A DNA stretch of 64,000 bases from Flavobacteriaceae bacterium (GCA_947448525.1 CANFNV010000004.1:62001-126000); one strand, 5' to 3'. Positions 37,195 through 47,037 are shown, counted from the first letter of the stretch. Numbers and translations are program-made. The notes: generated by a model not told the origin, from the sequence alone.

Positions 37195-37968
37195 TTATCC
37201 ATTATCCAAAAAAGGATACTCCACTTTAGTCAAATACAATCCATGTGCGGGAACTGAAAACCCGGCTTTACCTCGATCTTTACTTTTTATTATTTCATTT
37301 AAATGGTCAATGGTAATTTTTTCTAAACCTATTGTTACCATTGTGCCCACAATAGCACGTACCATGTTTCTTAAAAACCGATCTGCCGAAATCGTAAAAA
37401 CCAATCGATTATTATCTTTTTTATCTGCGAAAAGTTCGGCTTTGCCTCGAGTCCAATGGGCTTCATAAATAGTGCAATTGAATGTATTTACTTCCGTATG
37501 CACTTTAGAAAAACATTCAAAATCAGTATAATTGAATAAAATTTTGCAAGCTTCATTCATTTTTTCAATGTTCAATTCATTTTGATGGTACCAAGAATCG
37601 TCACTTTCAAAAGCATCTTTTTTAGTGTGAATGTGGTATTCATAAGTTCGTTTTGTAGCATCAAATCGGGCATGGGCTTCTTCATGAACATGGTGAATGT
37701 TTATAACTGCAATATCTTTGGGTAAAAATGAATTCAGCTTGTGCATATAAAAAGGCACATCGATTTGTTCTTCCAAATCAAAATGGGCATACATTTGCTT
37801 GGCATGAACCCCAGTATCTGTTCTTCCTGCACCTACCAATTCAATATTTTTCTTTAAAATTGTTTTAAGTGCTTTGGTTAAAGTTTCTTGAACAGACATT
37901 GCGTTTGGCTGATATTGCCATCCGTGGTAGTGAGTTCCTTTATAAGCAAATTCTAGAAAATATCTCAA
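37195..37968 (-). CDS. truA: tRNA pseudouridine(38-40) synthase
   Basis: A 257-residue TruA. It starts MRYFLEFAYKGTHYHGWQYQP, has the catalytic Asp51 in GAGRTDTGVHA, RTYEYHIHTKK, and the NMVRAIVGTMVTIGL block near the end. It modifies uridines in the anticodon arm. Length and motifs are normal. Confidence 0.96.
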   Translation of the reverse strand: MRYFLEFAYKGTHYHGWQYQPNAMSVQETLTKALKTILKKNIELVGAGRTDTGVHAKQMYAHFDLEEQIDVPFYMHKLNSFLPKDIAVINIHHVHEEAHARFDATKRTYEYHIHTKKDAFESDDSWYHQNELNIEKMNEACKILFNYTDFECFSKVHTEVNTFNCTIYEAHWTRGKAELFADKKDNNRLVFTISADRFLRNMVRAIVGTMVTIGLEKITIDHLNEIIKSKDRGKAGFSVPAHGLYLTKVEYPFLDNG

Positions 37969-38111
37969 TTTTTTTTCGTCTAAGATTCAAAGATTTAAAG
38001 GTGCAAAGGTACAAAGGTTTTTAAATTGTATGTTTAAAGTTATCATAATTTCATTTACTATATTTACAATCTTAAATTTGATAGTAAACAAAATAAATTA
38101 GCACCTTAAAT

Positions 38112-38606
38112 TTGAAGAAAATTCTATTACTTTCTGATACCCACAGTCATATTGATGATGCAATTATAAAATATGTCAACCAAGCTGACGAGGTTTGGCA
38201 CGCGGGAGATATTGGTGATTTAGTTGTAACAGACACTTTAAAGAAACTAAAACCACTTCGAGCCGTTTATGGAAATATTGATGATGACAAAGCCCGAATG
38301 GAATTCCCTTTAAACAATCGTTTTATGTGTGAAGGTGTTGATGTTTGGATTACCCATATTGGCGGTTACCCAGGAAAATACAATCAGGTAATCCGACAGG
38401 AAATCATACAAAATCCTCCCAAACTTTTCATTTGTGGACATTCGCACATTTTAAAAGTGCAATTTGATAAATCATTGAATTTACTTCATATGAATCCGGG
38501 TGCCTGTGGTATTTATGGATTTCATCAAATACGAACCATGCTTCGGTTTGAAATTGATGGCGATAAAATTAAGAATTTGGAGATTGTGGAGATAGGGAAG
38601 AGGTAG
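38112..38606 (+). CDS. YfcE-like metallophosphoesterase
   Basis: A 164-residue protein that must start at the TTG at 38112, since the conserved core (KKILLLSDTHSH) begins right after it and no ATG is in place. Metal-binding motifs: DTHSH, GDIGD, GNID, a His in THIGG, and GHSH, then LLHMNPGACG. This family includes YfcE, MJ0936 and other small phosphodiesterases acting on cyclic or aromatic phosphodiesters. The natural substrate is unknown. It is divergent from truA. Confidence 0.88.
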   Translation: MKKILLLSDTHSHIDDAIIKYVNQADEVWHAGDIGDLVVTDTLKKLKPLRAVYGNIDDDKARMEFPLNNRFMCEGVDVWITHIGGYPGKYNQVIRQEIIQNPPKLFICGHSHILKVQFDKSLNLLHMNPGACGIYGFHQIRTMLRFEIDGDKIKNLEIVEIGKR

Positions 38607-38690
38607 AGATATAGGTTTTGACTTGTTTATCTAATAATTATTTTTGTTAATCTCCGTGTTTACTCTGTGAATCTCTGTGCAGCAATAACA

Positions 38691-38722
38691 AAAAAATCCC
38701 AAACTTTCGTTCAGGATTTTCT
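38691..38722. terminator. terminator between convergent genes
   Basis: Plus-strand AAAAAAATCCCAAAC / GTTCAGGATTTTC, with a TTTCG-like loop, between the phosphoesterase gene and the DUF4293 gene; T runs on both sides. Confidence 0.65.
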
Positions 38723-38749
38723 TCGCACTAATAAACTAAGTTTATAGGT

Positions 38750-39163
38750 TTACCTCAATCGATCAACAGATTTTACAAGATCTTCATCCTTCTTGATAGC
38801 TTTGTTGGCCAAAACTAACATTACGATAGAAATGATAGGAAGAAACATCCCAATACCTTTCTCAGAAACCGCAGGGGTTTCTCCAGATACATTTAGTGAA
38901 CGATAAACAAATAATCCTAATAAAATTAAATTTAATATCATATTCAATCTGTTAAAAACAAATTGTTGTTGTCTTTTTTTAAAGGATATTATACTTAATA
39001 AAGCAAGAGAAGTACTCAATCCAAATAAAATTTGATACGCCATTTTACTCATAAAATAAAATTCTTTTCCATCCAACGTCTTCCACAAAGGAAAAACAAA
39101 TGGAAGAATTCCAGCAAGTATGAATGCAACCGCTAAATATATGGTTTGAATTCGTTGTAACAT
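38750..39163 (-). CDS. DUF4293 membrane protein
   Basis: A 137-residue protein with four hydrophobic segments (~5-25, ~40-60, ~68-88, ~105-125). The start MLQRIQTIYLAVAFILA and the loop KRQQQFVFNRLNMILN are typical of DUF4293, a family confined to Bacteroidota and commonly placed divergent from rho, as here. Function is unknown. Confidence 0.85.
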   Translation of the reverse strand: MLQRIQTIYLAVAFILAGILPFVFPLWKTLDGKEFYFMSKMAYQILFGLSTSLALLSIISFKKRQQQFVFNRLNMILNLILLGLFVYRSLNVSGETPAVSEKGIGMFLPIISIVMLVLANKAIKKDEDLVKSVDRLR

Positions 39164-39347
39164 TATTACTTATTTATGAAGCAAAAATATATTTTCTTTT
39201 TATAAAAAACTATTGCTTTAATGAAATTTATTTGTATTATTGCACAATAATTCCGTAAGTACTTCAAAAACACGGATGTCTCAAAAAAAAATCTCTACAC
39301 ATTTTGTATTGTCACTCAATTACCAAAAATATTATATATAAACATTT

Positions 39348-41057
39348 ATGTTTGATAGTTCTGCATTAAAAGAAATGAAGCTGTCTGAGCTTCAAGAAAT
39401 TGCCAAATTGGCAAAAACTATAAAATTTAACGGTGTTAAAAAAGAAGCTTTAATTGAGCAAATTTTAAAACATCAAGAGGCGACAATTAATGAAAGTTCT
39501 GATGCTGCTCCAAAAGAAGAAAAACCCAAAAGAGCTAGAATTGCTCTAGAAGGTAAACTTAAAATAGAGAAAAAAACAAAAGATTTATTTTCAGAAGAAT
39601 CGGTTGAGAAAATGCAACTACAGAACGAAGAAGTTTTGCCTGATTTTAATAATGTTATTTCTGAAATAAGTGAAAAATTTCAAAAGAAACCTAAATTCAT
39701 TAAACCCGAAAAACCAACTTTAGAGATACAATCTGCTGATGAGTCTACTAGTGAAGATGCTCCAAAAGAAGAAATTGATGAAACTGTAGAATCCACTTTT
39801 GTAAAACATCAAAACCCTAATCAAAAAAATAAGAATTCGAACCAAAACCCGAATCAAAACGGAAACCCAAATCAGAATCCGAACCAAAATCCTAATTTCA
39901 AGAATAAAAACAAACCCAACTTTCGCGATGCCGATTATGAGTTTGACGGAATTATAGAAAGTGAAGGTGTTCTTGAAATGATGCCTGATGGATATGGATT
40001 TTTGCGTTCGTCGGATTACAACTATTTGGCTTCGCCGGATGATATTTATTTGTCAACTTCTCAAATTCGTTTGTTCGGATTAAAAACAGGAGATACCGTT
40101 AAAGGAGTGGTGCGTCCCCCAAAAGAAGGCGAAAAATTCTTTCCGTTAATTAGAGTTTTAAAAATTAATGGTCACGATCCTCAAGTGGTTCGTGACAGAG
40201 TTTCATTTGAACATCTAACACCAATATTTCCTCAAGAAAAATTCAATATTGCTGATAAACAAGCCAGTACTTCAACCCGAATCATCGACTTGTTTTCCCC
40301 TATTGGAAAAGGGCAACGTGGAATGATAGTCGCACAACCCAAAACGGGTAAAACGATGTTGTTAAAAGACATTGCCAATGCCATTGCGGCCAATCACCCT
40401 GAGGTTTATTTAATTGTGTTGTTGATTGACGAACGTCCAGAAGAGGTTACCGATATGCAACGCAGCGTTCGTGGTGAAGTTATTGCATCAACGTTTGATA
40501 GAGAACCTATGGAACACGTAAAAATTGCCAATATTGTGCTTGAAAAAGCAAAACGTTTGGTAGAATGTGGCCATGATGTAGTAATTCTTTTAGATTCAAT
40601 AACCCGTTTGGCAAGAGCATACAATACGGTTCAGCCTGCATCTGGTAAGGTTTTGAGCGGGGGTGTTGATGCTAATGCGCTACAAAAACCAAAACGTTTC
40701 TTTGGAGCAGCACGTAATGTAGAAAATGGAGGTTCGTTGAGTATTATCGCGACAGCATTAACAGAAACGGGATCAAAAATGGACGAAGTAATCTTCGAAG
40801 AATTTAAAGGAACGGGTAATATGGAATTGCAATTGGACAGAAAAATTGCAAACCGTAGAATTTTCCCGGCAATTGATTTAACTTCATCAAGTACACGTCG
40901 AGACGATTTATTACTAGATCCAAATACATTAAAACGCATGTGGATTCTTCGTAAATTCTTAGCTGACATGAACCCAGTAGAAGCAATGGATACGATTAAT
41001 GACAAAATCAAGAAAACTAGAAATAACGAAGAGTTTTTGATTTCTATGAATGATTAG
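39348..41057 (+). CDS. rho: transcription termination factor Rho
   Basis: A 569-residue Rho. An N-terminal SAP-like helical part (~1-45) is followed by an acidic/Lys-rich segment and an Asn/Gln/Pro-rich insert (~148-188). The cold-shock RNA-binding domain (~205-275, [20 protein letters not shown]) and the ATPase with QPKTGKTML (~329), [25 protein letters not shown] and the Q loop region then follow. It ends transcripts by RNA-dependent translocation. The insert makes it longer than the ~420 aa E. coli protein. The N-rich linker is common in Bacteroidota Rho and may aid RNA binding or condensation. Confidence 0.96.
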   Translation: MFDSSALKEMKLSELQEIAKLAKTIKFNGVKKEALIEQILKHQEATINESSDAAPKEEKPKRARIALEGKLKIEKKTKDLFSEESVEKMQLQNEEVLPDFNNVISEISEKFQKKPKFIKPEKPTLEIQSADESTSEDAPKEEIDETVESTFVKHQNPNQKNKNSNQNPNQNGNPNQNPNQNPNFKNKNKPNFRDADYEFDGIIESEGVLEMMPDGYGFLRSSDYNYLASPDDIYLSTSQIRLFGLKTGDTVKGVVRPPKEGEKFFPLIRVLKINGHDPQVVRDRVSFEHLTPIFPQEKFNIADKQASTSTRIIDLFSPIGKGQRGMIVAQPKTGKTMLLKDIANAIAANHPEVYLIVLLIDERPEEVTDMQRSVRGEVIASTFDREPMEHVKIANIVLEKAKRLVECGHDVVILLDSITRLARAYNTVQPASGKVLSGGVDANALQKPKRFFGAARNVENGGSLSIIATALTETGSKMDEVIFEEFKGTGNMELQLDRKIANRRIFPAIDLTSSSTRRDDLLLDPNTLKRMWILRKFLADMNPVEAMDTINDKIKKTRNNEEFLISMND

Positions 41058-41085
41058 AAGCAATTAACAGTGGTATTTTTGTAAT

Positions 41086-41110
41086 ACTATTCCCGCTTTT
41101 CATTTTATTG
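41086..41110. repeat. intergenic palindromic repeat, half copy 2
   Basis: CTATTCCCGCTTTTCATT, the same as the left block at 4203-4220, placed ~30 bp after the rho stop. The hairpin and the right block (ATCGGGGCTA) are missing, so only a remnant is left. Confidence 0.6.
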
Positions 41111-41173
41111 AATCCGTTTTTAATTTGGTTTTTTTCTTAATAACTTTTTAAAAGTCTATCTCGTATTTGACTA

Positions 41174-41202
41174 TTGTCTATTGTCTAAAAAACATATCTT
41201 TG
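41174..41202 (+). promoter_or_regulatory. promoter of the transketolase pair
   Basis: A full Bacteroidota promoter: TTG (41174-41176), an 18-bp spacer, TATCTTTG (41195-41202), 27 bp before the ATG. Confidence 0.7.
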
Positions 41203-41229
41203 TAGGATTATAATTTTTAACTACAAAAA

Positions 41230-42075
41230 ATGTCTAACAAACAACAACTACAAGATTTAACAACACAAGTGCGAAGAGACATTCTTCGTATGGTTCATGC
41301 TGTAAATTCTGGTCATCCTGGTGGTTCTTTGGGGTGTGCGGAGTTTTTAGTAGCACTCTATCAAGACATCCTCAAACGTAAAAATGACTTTGATATGAAC
41401 GGAATTGGTGAGGATGTTTTCTTTCTTTCTAATGGACACATTTCGCCGCTTTTTTATAGTGTTTTAGCAAGAACCGGCTATTTTCCTATTGCTGAATTGG
41501 CAACTTTTCGAAAACTAAATACGCGTTTGCAGGGGCATCCAACAACTCACGAAGGATTGCCAGGAATTAGAGTCGCATCGGGTTCGTTAGGGCAAGGGTT
41601 ATCCGTTGCCATTGGTACGGCTCAAGCCAAAAAATTGAACCAAGACAATCACTTAGTATATGTACTTACTGGCGATGGCGAATTGCAAGAAGGTCAAAAC
41701 TGGGAAGCAATTATGTATGCTGCTGCCAAAAATGTTGATAATTTAATCGCCACGGTTGATTACAACGGGCAACAAATTGACGGCTCTACTAAAGATGTTT
41801 TGAATATGGGCAACCTGAAAGCCAAATTTGAAGCTTTTGATTGGGATGTATTAGAAGTTGTTGAAGGAAACAATATTGAAGCTATTATTAGCGGTATGAA
41901 TGAAGCCAAATCAAGAACCGGAAAAGGAAAACCAGTTTGTGTAATTCTTCACACTGAAATGGGTAATGGAGTTGATTTTATGATGCATACCCATGCTTGG
42001 CATGGAAAAGCGCCAAATGACGAACAACTTGCAATTGCTTTAGCACAAAATCCAGAAACTTTAGGAGATTATTAA
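41230..42075 (+). CDS. transketolase, N-terminal subunit
   Basis: A 281-residue protein equal to the thiamine-diphosphate-binding N-half of transketolase: VNSGHPGGSLGCAEF, FLSNGHISPLFYSVLA, GSLGQGLSVAIGTA and the ThDP motif GDGELQEGQNWEA. It transfers ketol units in the non-oxidative pentose phosphate pathway. The C-half is the next gene, as in many Bacteroidota and archaea. The short length is thus a split and not a truncation. Confidence 0.93.
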   Translation: MSNKQQLQDLTTQVRRDILRMVHAVNSGHPGGSLGCAEFLVALYQDILKRKNDFDMNGIGEDVFFLSNGHISPLFYSVLARTGYFPIAELATFRKLNTRLQGHPTTHEGLPGIRVASGSLGQGLSVAIGTAQAKKLNQDNHLVYVLTGDGELQEGQNWEAIMYAAAKNVDNLIATVDYNGQQIDGSTKDVLNMGNLKAKFEAFDWDVLEVVEGNNIEAIISGMNEAKSRTGKGKPVCVILHTEMGNGVDFMMHTHAWHGKAPNDEQLAIALAQNPETLGDY

Positions 42076-42143
42076 AATGCTTAATGTTATATTCTGTTAG
42101 TTTTAAGCTAACTGCCTATAACATAAAACTCATAGCTAATAAA

Positions 42144-43097
42144 ATGAAAAAATATACAAACACAGGAAGTAAAGATACTCGTTCAGGATTTGGTGCAGGA
42201 ATGACCGAATTGGGACAAAAAAATGAAAATGTTGTGGCTTTATGTGCCGATTTAATTGGTTCGTTGAAGTTTGACGATTTCAAAAAAAATCATCCAGAAC
42301 GCTTTTTTCAAATCGGAATTGCAGAAGCCAATATGATTGGAATAGCCGCTGGATTAACAATTGGAGGAAAAATTCCGTTTACCGGAACTTTTGCAAACTT
42401 TTCTACAGGTAGAGTGTATGATCAAATTCGCCAATCGGTCGCTTATTCTGGCAAAAATGTAAAAATTTGTGCTTCTCATGCTGGTTTAACACTAGGAGAA
42501 GATGGAGCCACGCACCAAATATTGGAAGACATTGGATTAATGAAAATGTTGCCAGGTATGACAGTAATTAATACCTGCGATTTTAATCAAACTAAAGCGG
42601 CAACTTTAGCATTAGCTGATCATAAGGGTCCGGCTTATTTGCGATTTGGGCGCCCAGTGGTTCCAAATTTCACTTCTGCTGAAGAACCTTTCGTAATTGG
42701 AAAAGCAATCATGCTAAATGAAGGAACTGATGTCACCATTATAGCTACCGGACATTTAGTTTGGGAGGCCCTAATTGCCGCTGAAACATTACATGCAAAA
42801 GGAATTTCGGTTGAGGTAATCAATATTCATACCATTAAACCCTTAGATGAACAAGCTATTTTGAAATCGGTAGCAAAAACGGGTTGTGTGGTTACTGCAG
42901 AAGAGCATAATATTTTAGGAGGTTTAGGAGAAAGCGTCGCCAGAATTTTGGCTTTAAACAATCCAAAACCTCAAGAATTTGTTGCCGTTAAAGATTCTTT
43001 TGGCGAAAGCGGAACTCCAGAGCAATTAATGGATAAATACAAATTGAATAATCAAGCGATTGTGGAAGCAGTAGAAAGAGTAATTATAAGAAAGTAA
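42144..43097 (+). CDS. transketolase, C-terminal subunit
   Basis: The ATG at 42144 is chosen; an in-frame TTG at 42084 would add 20 residues of poor quality. The 317-residue product has the pyrimidine-binding domain (GFGAGMTELGQ, VVALCADLIGSLKFDDF, FQIGIAEANMIGIAAG, with the catalytic Glu in IAEAN) and the C-terminal domain (DVTIIATGHLVWEAL, VTAEEHNILGGLGESVA). It pairs with the N-terminal subunit to form the enzyme. It lies 68 bp downstream with no terminator between. Confidence 0.93.
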   Translation: MKKYTNTGSKDTRSGFGAGMTELGQKNENVVALCADLIGSLKFDDFKKNHPERFFQIGIAEANMIGIAAGLTIGGKIPFTGTFANFSTGRVYDQIRQSVAYSGKNVKICASHAGLTLGEDGATHQILEDIGLMKMLPGMTVINTCDFNQTKAATLALADHKGPAYLRFGRPVVPNFTSAEEPFVIGKAIMLNEGTDVTIIATGHLVWEALIAAETLHAKGISVEVINIHTIKPLDEQAILKSVAKTGCVVTAEEHNILGGLGESVARILALNNPKPQEFVAVKDSFGESGTPEQLMDKYKLNNQAIVEAVERVIIRK

Positions 43098-43117
43098 TTT
43101 CTTAATATAAATAGTAA

Positions 43118-43150
43118 ATCCGTCTAACTAATCATTAGACGGAATTTTAT
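43118..43150 (+). terminator. terminator after the transketolase pair
   Basis: TCCGTCTAA / TTAGACGGA stem with 7-nt loop followed by a short T-rich tract. Confidence 0.78.
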
Positions 43151-43329
43151 TTAACAAAAATTTCAACCGGCACATAAAAATGTTTTAATTTATTAGCTTA
43201 GCTTTTGCTGGTTATTCATTTTACTGCTATTTATTTACTTAAAAATCGAAGTTCTTTACGAAGAAAATACAATTGAGAGCAATACAGTTACAATAAATTT
43301 TGTACAAATAACTATAATTTTTATCATGA

Positions 43330-45036
43330 TTATTTAGTTTTAATGTTTATTCCTTTTCCGTTTATTTTTACTGAAACTGTTTTGCTTGAATCGCTCGCAT
43401 CGATTGCAATATTATTTGTTGTTTCATCCGAATCAACATCCTCATCCGGAGGACAATTCAAACATTTAATTTGCTTTTCGCCCACTTGATAAATATAATT
43501 TCCAGAACTAAAATGTAAATTGAAAAATTCTTCATTTGATTCATTAAAATCTTTTACATTATCATCCAATTTAAATAACAACCCTTTTGGAACATATAAG
43601 AACAATTCTATACGTTGGTTTCTAAATTTATTGGTAACTTCTGTCAATAAATAATTGTCTAAAATTAATTGATTGCCAATGATTTTGTAACTATACTTTA
43701 TCTTTTTAGCTCGATTTTTAGCTTCTACTGGTGATTTTCCAAAATCTAATTTTTCAATTTGAAGATAGGGTAATTTATCCTCTGTTTTTATTAATTCAAT
43801 ACTGACATTATTGGAATAAATAATTTCGTGGTTTTGTTCGTCTTGTGTCAATTTAAAATCATCATGATGGTAATAATCTTTGGAGTAAAAATCGTTGTTT
43901 CTAAATTTAATACTCAAAGTGTCAGTTGGTGCAATATTGATAATTTCTTTTTTAACATCTTTTGATTCAGATGAAATTTGAGTAAATTCTTTTATTCCAG
44001 CATAAATTGAAATTCCAATAGCAATAATCCAAAGAGCTACTAACGTATATTTTGCAATAGTACCAATTGATTTGAAATGGGTTACTAACAATTTTAATCC
44101 TAAAATAAGTAGGAAGAACAATGGAATTCCTATTGTTAAAAGTAATAAAACTCCTTGAATCCATAGTGGAATTTCTAATCCAAATGGAGATCTAAAATGA
44201 TTAATCAATGTGTTTTTTGGTAAAGAACTAGAAAAAACAGCAACAACGGCCATAATGAATACTCCGAAAAGGGATAGCGATGAAAAAACCACTATAAAAG
44301 CCCCAATTACTCTAGCAAAAGCGTTGAAAATAGTAGTGAAAACTTCCCCTAATCGGTTACCAAATGTTTCTGATCCCGATTTCATATTTTTCCCTAATTC
44401 ATGATTTGCATTTTTGATTTTATCTGAAACATGTTCAAATTCTCCCCGGACTTTTTCGGAAACATGTTCAAATTCTTCTCGGACTTTCTTTTCTATATTT
44501 GAAATGGTTACGGGTTCGCCTCGCATTTCTAATTTTTCAGAGGTTGTAACTGCTTTTGGTATAGCGATCCACAATACTAAATAGGCAATAAAACCAGTAC
44601 CAAATCCGAAAAACAATACTAGAAACATTAGTTTTATCCAAACGGATTCTATTCCAAAATAGTGGCCTAAACCAGTACACACTCCGCCAAATGTTCCTCT
44701 TTCTTTATCTCGGTATAATTTTCTTTTTCCCGTAGAATAATAATTAAATACTTTTGGTTCATCGGAATCATCTGCAATTCGATAATCTTCTGGCTGCCCC
44801 ATTACAGCTATTACTTCATCTACATCATTGTTATTAATAACGTGTTTATCGCTTTTTTGTCTTTCTGAAAAAAGTTCGGCAACGCGCATTTCAATATCTT
44901 TCATAATTTCATCCTCTCCAGAAGAATTTGAAAGGGAACGTTTTATGGCTTCAAAATATTTCGATAACTTTTGATACGCGTCTTCATCAATGTGAAAAAA
45001 CAAACCACCTATATTTATATTTACTGTTTTATTCAT
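43330..45036 (-). CDS. PspC-domain membrane protein
   Basis: A 568-residue protein. An N-terminal region (~1-95) has acidic charges, then comes a PspC domain (~108-165: LYRDKERGTFGGVCTGLGHYFGI, with its membrane segment VLFFGFGTGFIAYLVLW). Further membrane segments follow at ~235-265, ~300-325 and ~340-360, and a C-terminal periplasmic beta domain of DUF2807/GIN-like look. PspC-type proteins take part in envelope-stress sensing. It starts 5 bp after the PadR stop, so the two form an operon and the regulator probably controls it. Confidence 0.88.
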   Translation of the reverse strand: MNKTVNINIGGLFFHIDEDAYQKLSKYFEAIKRSLSNSSGEDEIMKDIEMRVAELFSERQKSDKHVINNNDVDEVIAVMGQPEDYRIADDSDEPKVFNYYSTGKRKLYRDKERGTFGGVCTGLGHYFGIESVWIKLMFLVLFFGFGTGFIAYLVLWIAIPKAVTTSEKLEMRGEPVTISNIEKKVREEFEHVSEKVRGEFEHVSDKIKNANHELGKNMKSGSETFGNRLGEVFTTIFNAFARVIGAFIVVFSSLSLFGVFIMAVVAVFSSSLPKNTLINHFRSPFGLEIPLWIQGVLLLLTIGIPLFFLLILGLKLLVTHFKSIGTIAKYTLVALWIIAIGISIYAGIKEFTQISSESKDVKKEIINIAPTDTLSIKFRNNDFYSKDYYHHDDFKLTQDEQNHEIIYSNNVSIELIKTEDKLPYLQIEKLDFGKSPVEAKNRAKKIKYSYKIIGNQLILDNYLLTEVTNKFRNQRIELFLYVPKGLLFKLDDNVKDFNESNEEFFNLHFSSGNYIYQVGEKQIKCLNCPPDEDVDSDETTNNIAIDASDSSKTVSVKINGKGINIKTK

Positions 45037-45041
45037 GATTG

Positions 45042-45371
45042 TTATTTTTGATTGGTTATAATATTTACAGCGTCAGACAGTTCAGTCCAAGTGCTGTTTA
45101 ATTCAGTTAAAAAAGTTTTTCCAAGTGTTGTCAATTCATAGTATTTTCTGGGTGGACCCGATGTCGATTCTTCCCAACGGTAATTTAGTAAACCGTCATT
45201 TTTTAGTCTTGTAAGTAGCGGATAAACAGTTCCTTCTACTACGAGCAATTTTGCACTTTTTAAGGTGTGTAAAATTTCAGATGTGTATGCTTCCTTTTCT
45301 TTTATTACAGATAAGATGCAGAACTCTAAAACACCTTTTCGCATTTGAGCCTTTGTGTTTTCAATGTTCAT
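45042..45371 (-). CDS. PadR-family transcriptional regulator
   Basis: A 109-residue winged-helix protein with the PadR pattern: MRKGVLEFCILSVIKEKEAYTSEILHTLK, then VVEGTVYPLLTRLKNDGLLNYRWEES and GPPRKYYELTTLGK. It is a short-type PadR with a C-terminal dimer helix. Encoded directly before the PspC gene, which it likely represses. A head-GIN protein gene lies nearby on the other strand. Confidence 0.92.
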   Translation of the reverse strand: MNIENTKAQMRKGVLEFCILSVIKEKEAYTSEILHTLKSAKLLVVEGTVYPLLTRLKNDGLLNYRWEESTSGPPRKYYELTTLGKTFLTELNSTWTELSDAVNIITNQK

Positions 45372-45595
45372 AATTCTTTATTTTTGATTAAACCGCCCAT
45401 TTTTTTATTGATTTTATGATAATAATTATTCAAATATTATATTACTATTGATAGCTTATTAATTTCTTATGCAAAGATATGATTAAAAAAAGTATTATGT
45501 ATTACAAAGTACTATAATTTAATATTTTATTAACTTTTTAGGTTAAGTAAGAGTAGGATATTATTTTGCTATATTTACAAGTAATTCAATTCATC

Positions 45596-46048
45596 ATGCA
45601 CAATTCTCCTTTGAAAATACACTTTTTTTTATTTTTAAAACTTCCTGCTGCTTTTTGGTGTGGCGTACGAGTAAAATTAATTACAGACGATAAATGCGTA
45701 GTAACGGTAAAGCATCGTTGGTTGAATCAGAATCCATTTAATTCTATTTATTTTGCGGTTCAAGCTATGGCTGCCGAATTGACAACAGGCGCTTTGGTAA
45801 TGACTCTAATAAAGAAAAGTGGCAAAAATATATCTATGTTAGTGGCTAATAATATGTCAAACTTCTCAAAAAAAGCGAAAGGAAGAATAACGTTTACTTG
45901 TTATCAAGGATACTTAATTGAAGAAGCTATTCAAAAAACAATTGCAACAGGAGCAAGCGAAACGATTTGGTTAAAGTCAGTTGGTTTCGATGAAATTGGC
46001 GATCAAGTTTCCGAAATGGATTTCGAATGGAGCGTTCGTCTTAAATAA
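45596..46048 (+). CDS. DUF4442 hot-dog thioesterase-like protein
   Basis: The ATG at 45596 is chosen. The in-frame TTG at 45566 overlaps a likely -7 box (TATATTTA, 45570-45577). The 150-residue product has the DUF4442 pattern KLPAAFWCGVRVKLITDDKCVVTVKHRWLNQNPFNSIYFAVQAMAAEL, a hot-dog fold related to acyl-CoA thioesterases. The substrate is unknown, and no catalytic Asp/Glu is certain by eye. Confidence 0.85.
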   Translation: MHNSPLKIHFFLFLKLPAAFWCGVRVKLITDDKCVVTVKHRWLNQNPFNSIYFAVQAMAAELTTGALVMTLIKKSGKNISMLVANNMSNFSKKAKGRITFTCYQGYLIEEAIQKTIATGASETIWLKSVGFDEIGDQVSEMDFEWSVRLK

Positions 46049-46083
46049 TTAAATATTTTAACGTTTTTACATCTTCTTTTTTA

Positions 46084-46091
46084 TAAATTTG
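46084..46091 (+). promoter_or_regulatory. -7 box upstream of the GIN-domain gene
   Basis: TAAATTTG fits TAnnTTTG and lies 19 bp before the ATG at 46111. Confidence 0.5.
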
Positions 46092-46110
46092 CTCTCAAAT
46101 TCTATAACAA

Positions 46111-46947
46111 ATGAAAAAATCAATAGTTCTAATTGCGCTGCTTTTTGTAACATCATTAGCTTTTTCTCAGAAGAAAGAAAAAGTAAAAGGATCTAAAATT
46201 GTTACAACAGAAATTAAAAAGATAGAAAACTTTGAATCGATTGAAGTTGATGATAATTTAGAAGTTTTCTTAATTAAAGGAAAAGAATGTGGATTAGAAA
46301 TTGAATCTGATGACAACCTTCACGATGCTATTGATGCAGTAGTTAGTGGATCAAATTTAAGATTATCAACCTTAAAAAATATTTGGGGTTATAAAAAATT
46401 AAGTATTCGCGTAACTTATACTAATGATTTTAAATTAGTTGTTGCTAGAAATGAAGCTACAGTAACTGCTTTAGCTGGAGTAGAATTAGACAATATTACG
46501 TTCAAAAGCTATGATTATTCGAAATTATTTTTGAATTCAACATCAAAAAACATTTCACTTTTCATGGATGACAAGTCAAATGCCGAATTCAATTCAAAAG
46601 CTGAAAACACTACAATAAATTTGAGTAAAAACGCCAAATTAAAAGGATTAGTGACTTCAACTACTTTATCTTTTGATATGTATCAAAAAAGTCAAGCTTT
46701 GATTAATGGCGATGTCGAATCGGCAAAACTTCGTTTGGATAATAATACAGAATTTTCTGGAATAATGCTGAATCTTAACAATGCCGAATTAACATGTGAG
46801 GCATTCAGTAAGATTAGTTTAAATGTCAAAAACACCTTGTCTATAGATGCTTCTGGAAAATCTGAGATTCAACTTTACGGAGATCAAAAAATTGAAATGA
46901 AGCGATTTATTGATAATGCCGTATTATTAAAAAAAACGGTTAAATAA
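46111..46947 (+). CDS. head GIN domain (DUF2807) secreted protein
   Basis: A 278-residue protein with signal peptide MKKSIVLIALLFVTSLAFSQ and then a right-handed beta-helix-like DUF2807 region (FESIEVDDNLEVFLIKGKE, LEIESDDNLHDAI, IRVTYTNDFKLVVARNEATV, SGKSEIQLYGD). Family members are called putative auto-transporter adhesin, head GIN domain. Proximity to the PadR-PspC pair fits a shared envelope-stress function, as DUF2807 and PspC genes often cluster in Bacteroidota. Confidence 0.85.
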   Translation: MKKSIVLIALLFVTSLAFSQKKEKVKGSKIVTTEIKKIENFESIEVDDNLEVFLIKGKECGLEIESDDNLHDAIDAVVSGSNLRLSTLKNIWGYKKLSIRVTYTNDFKLVVARNEATVTALAGVELDNITFKSYDYSKLFLNSTSKNISLFMDDKSNAEFNSKAENTTINLSKNAKLKGLVTSTTLSFDMYQKSQALINGDVESAKLRLDNNTEFSGIMLNLNNAELTCEAFSKISLNVKNTLSIDASGKSEIQLYGDQKIEMKRFIDNAVLLKKTVK

Positions 46948-47037
46948 TTTTCTTTGCGTTTTTTTTCGACCTGATTTTTCTAGCGCTTGATTGAAACAAA
47001 AAAAAAGTCTTCTCCAAATAAATGAAAAGACTTTTGT

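Noticed and set aside
41230..43097. Frameshifted or broken transketolase
   Set aside because: The two halves have separate starts, intact domain borders and a 68-bp gap; split transketolases are usual in this phylum.
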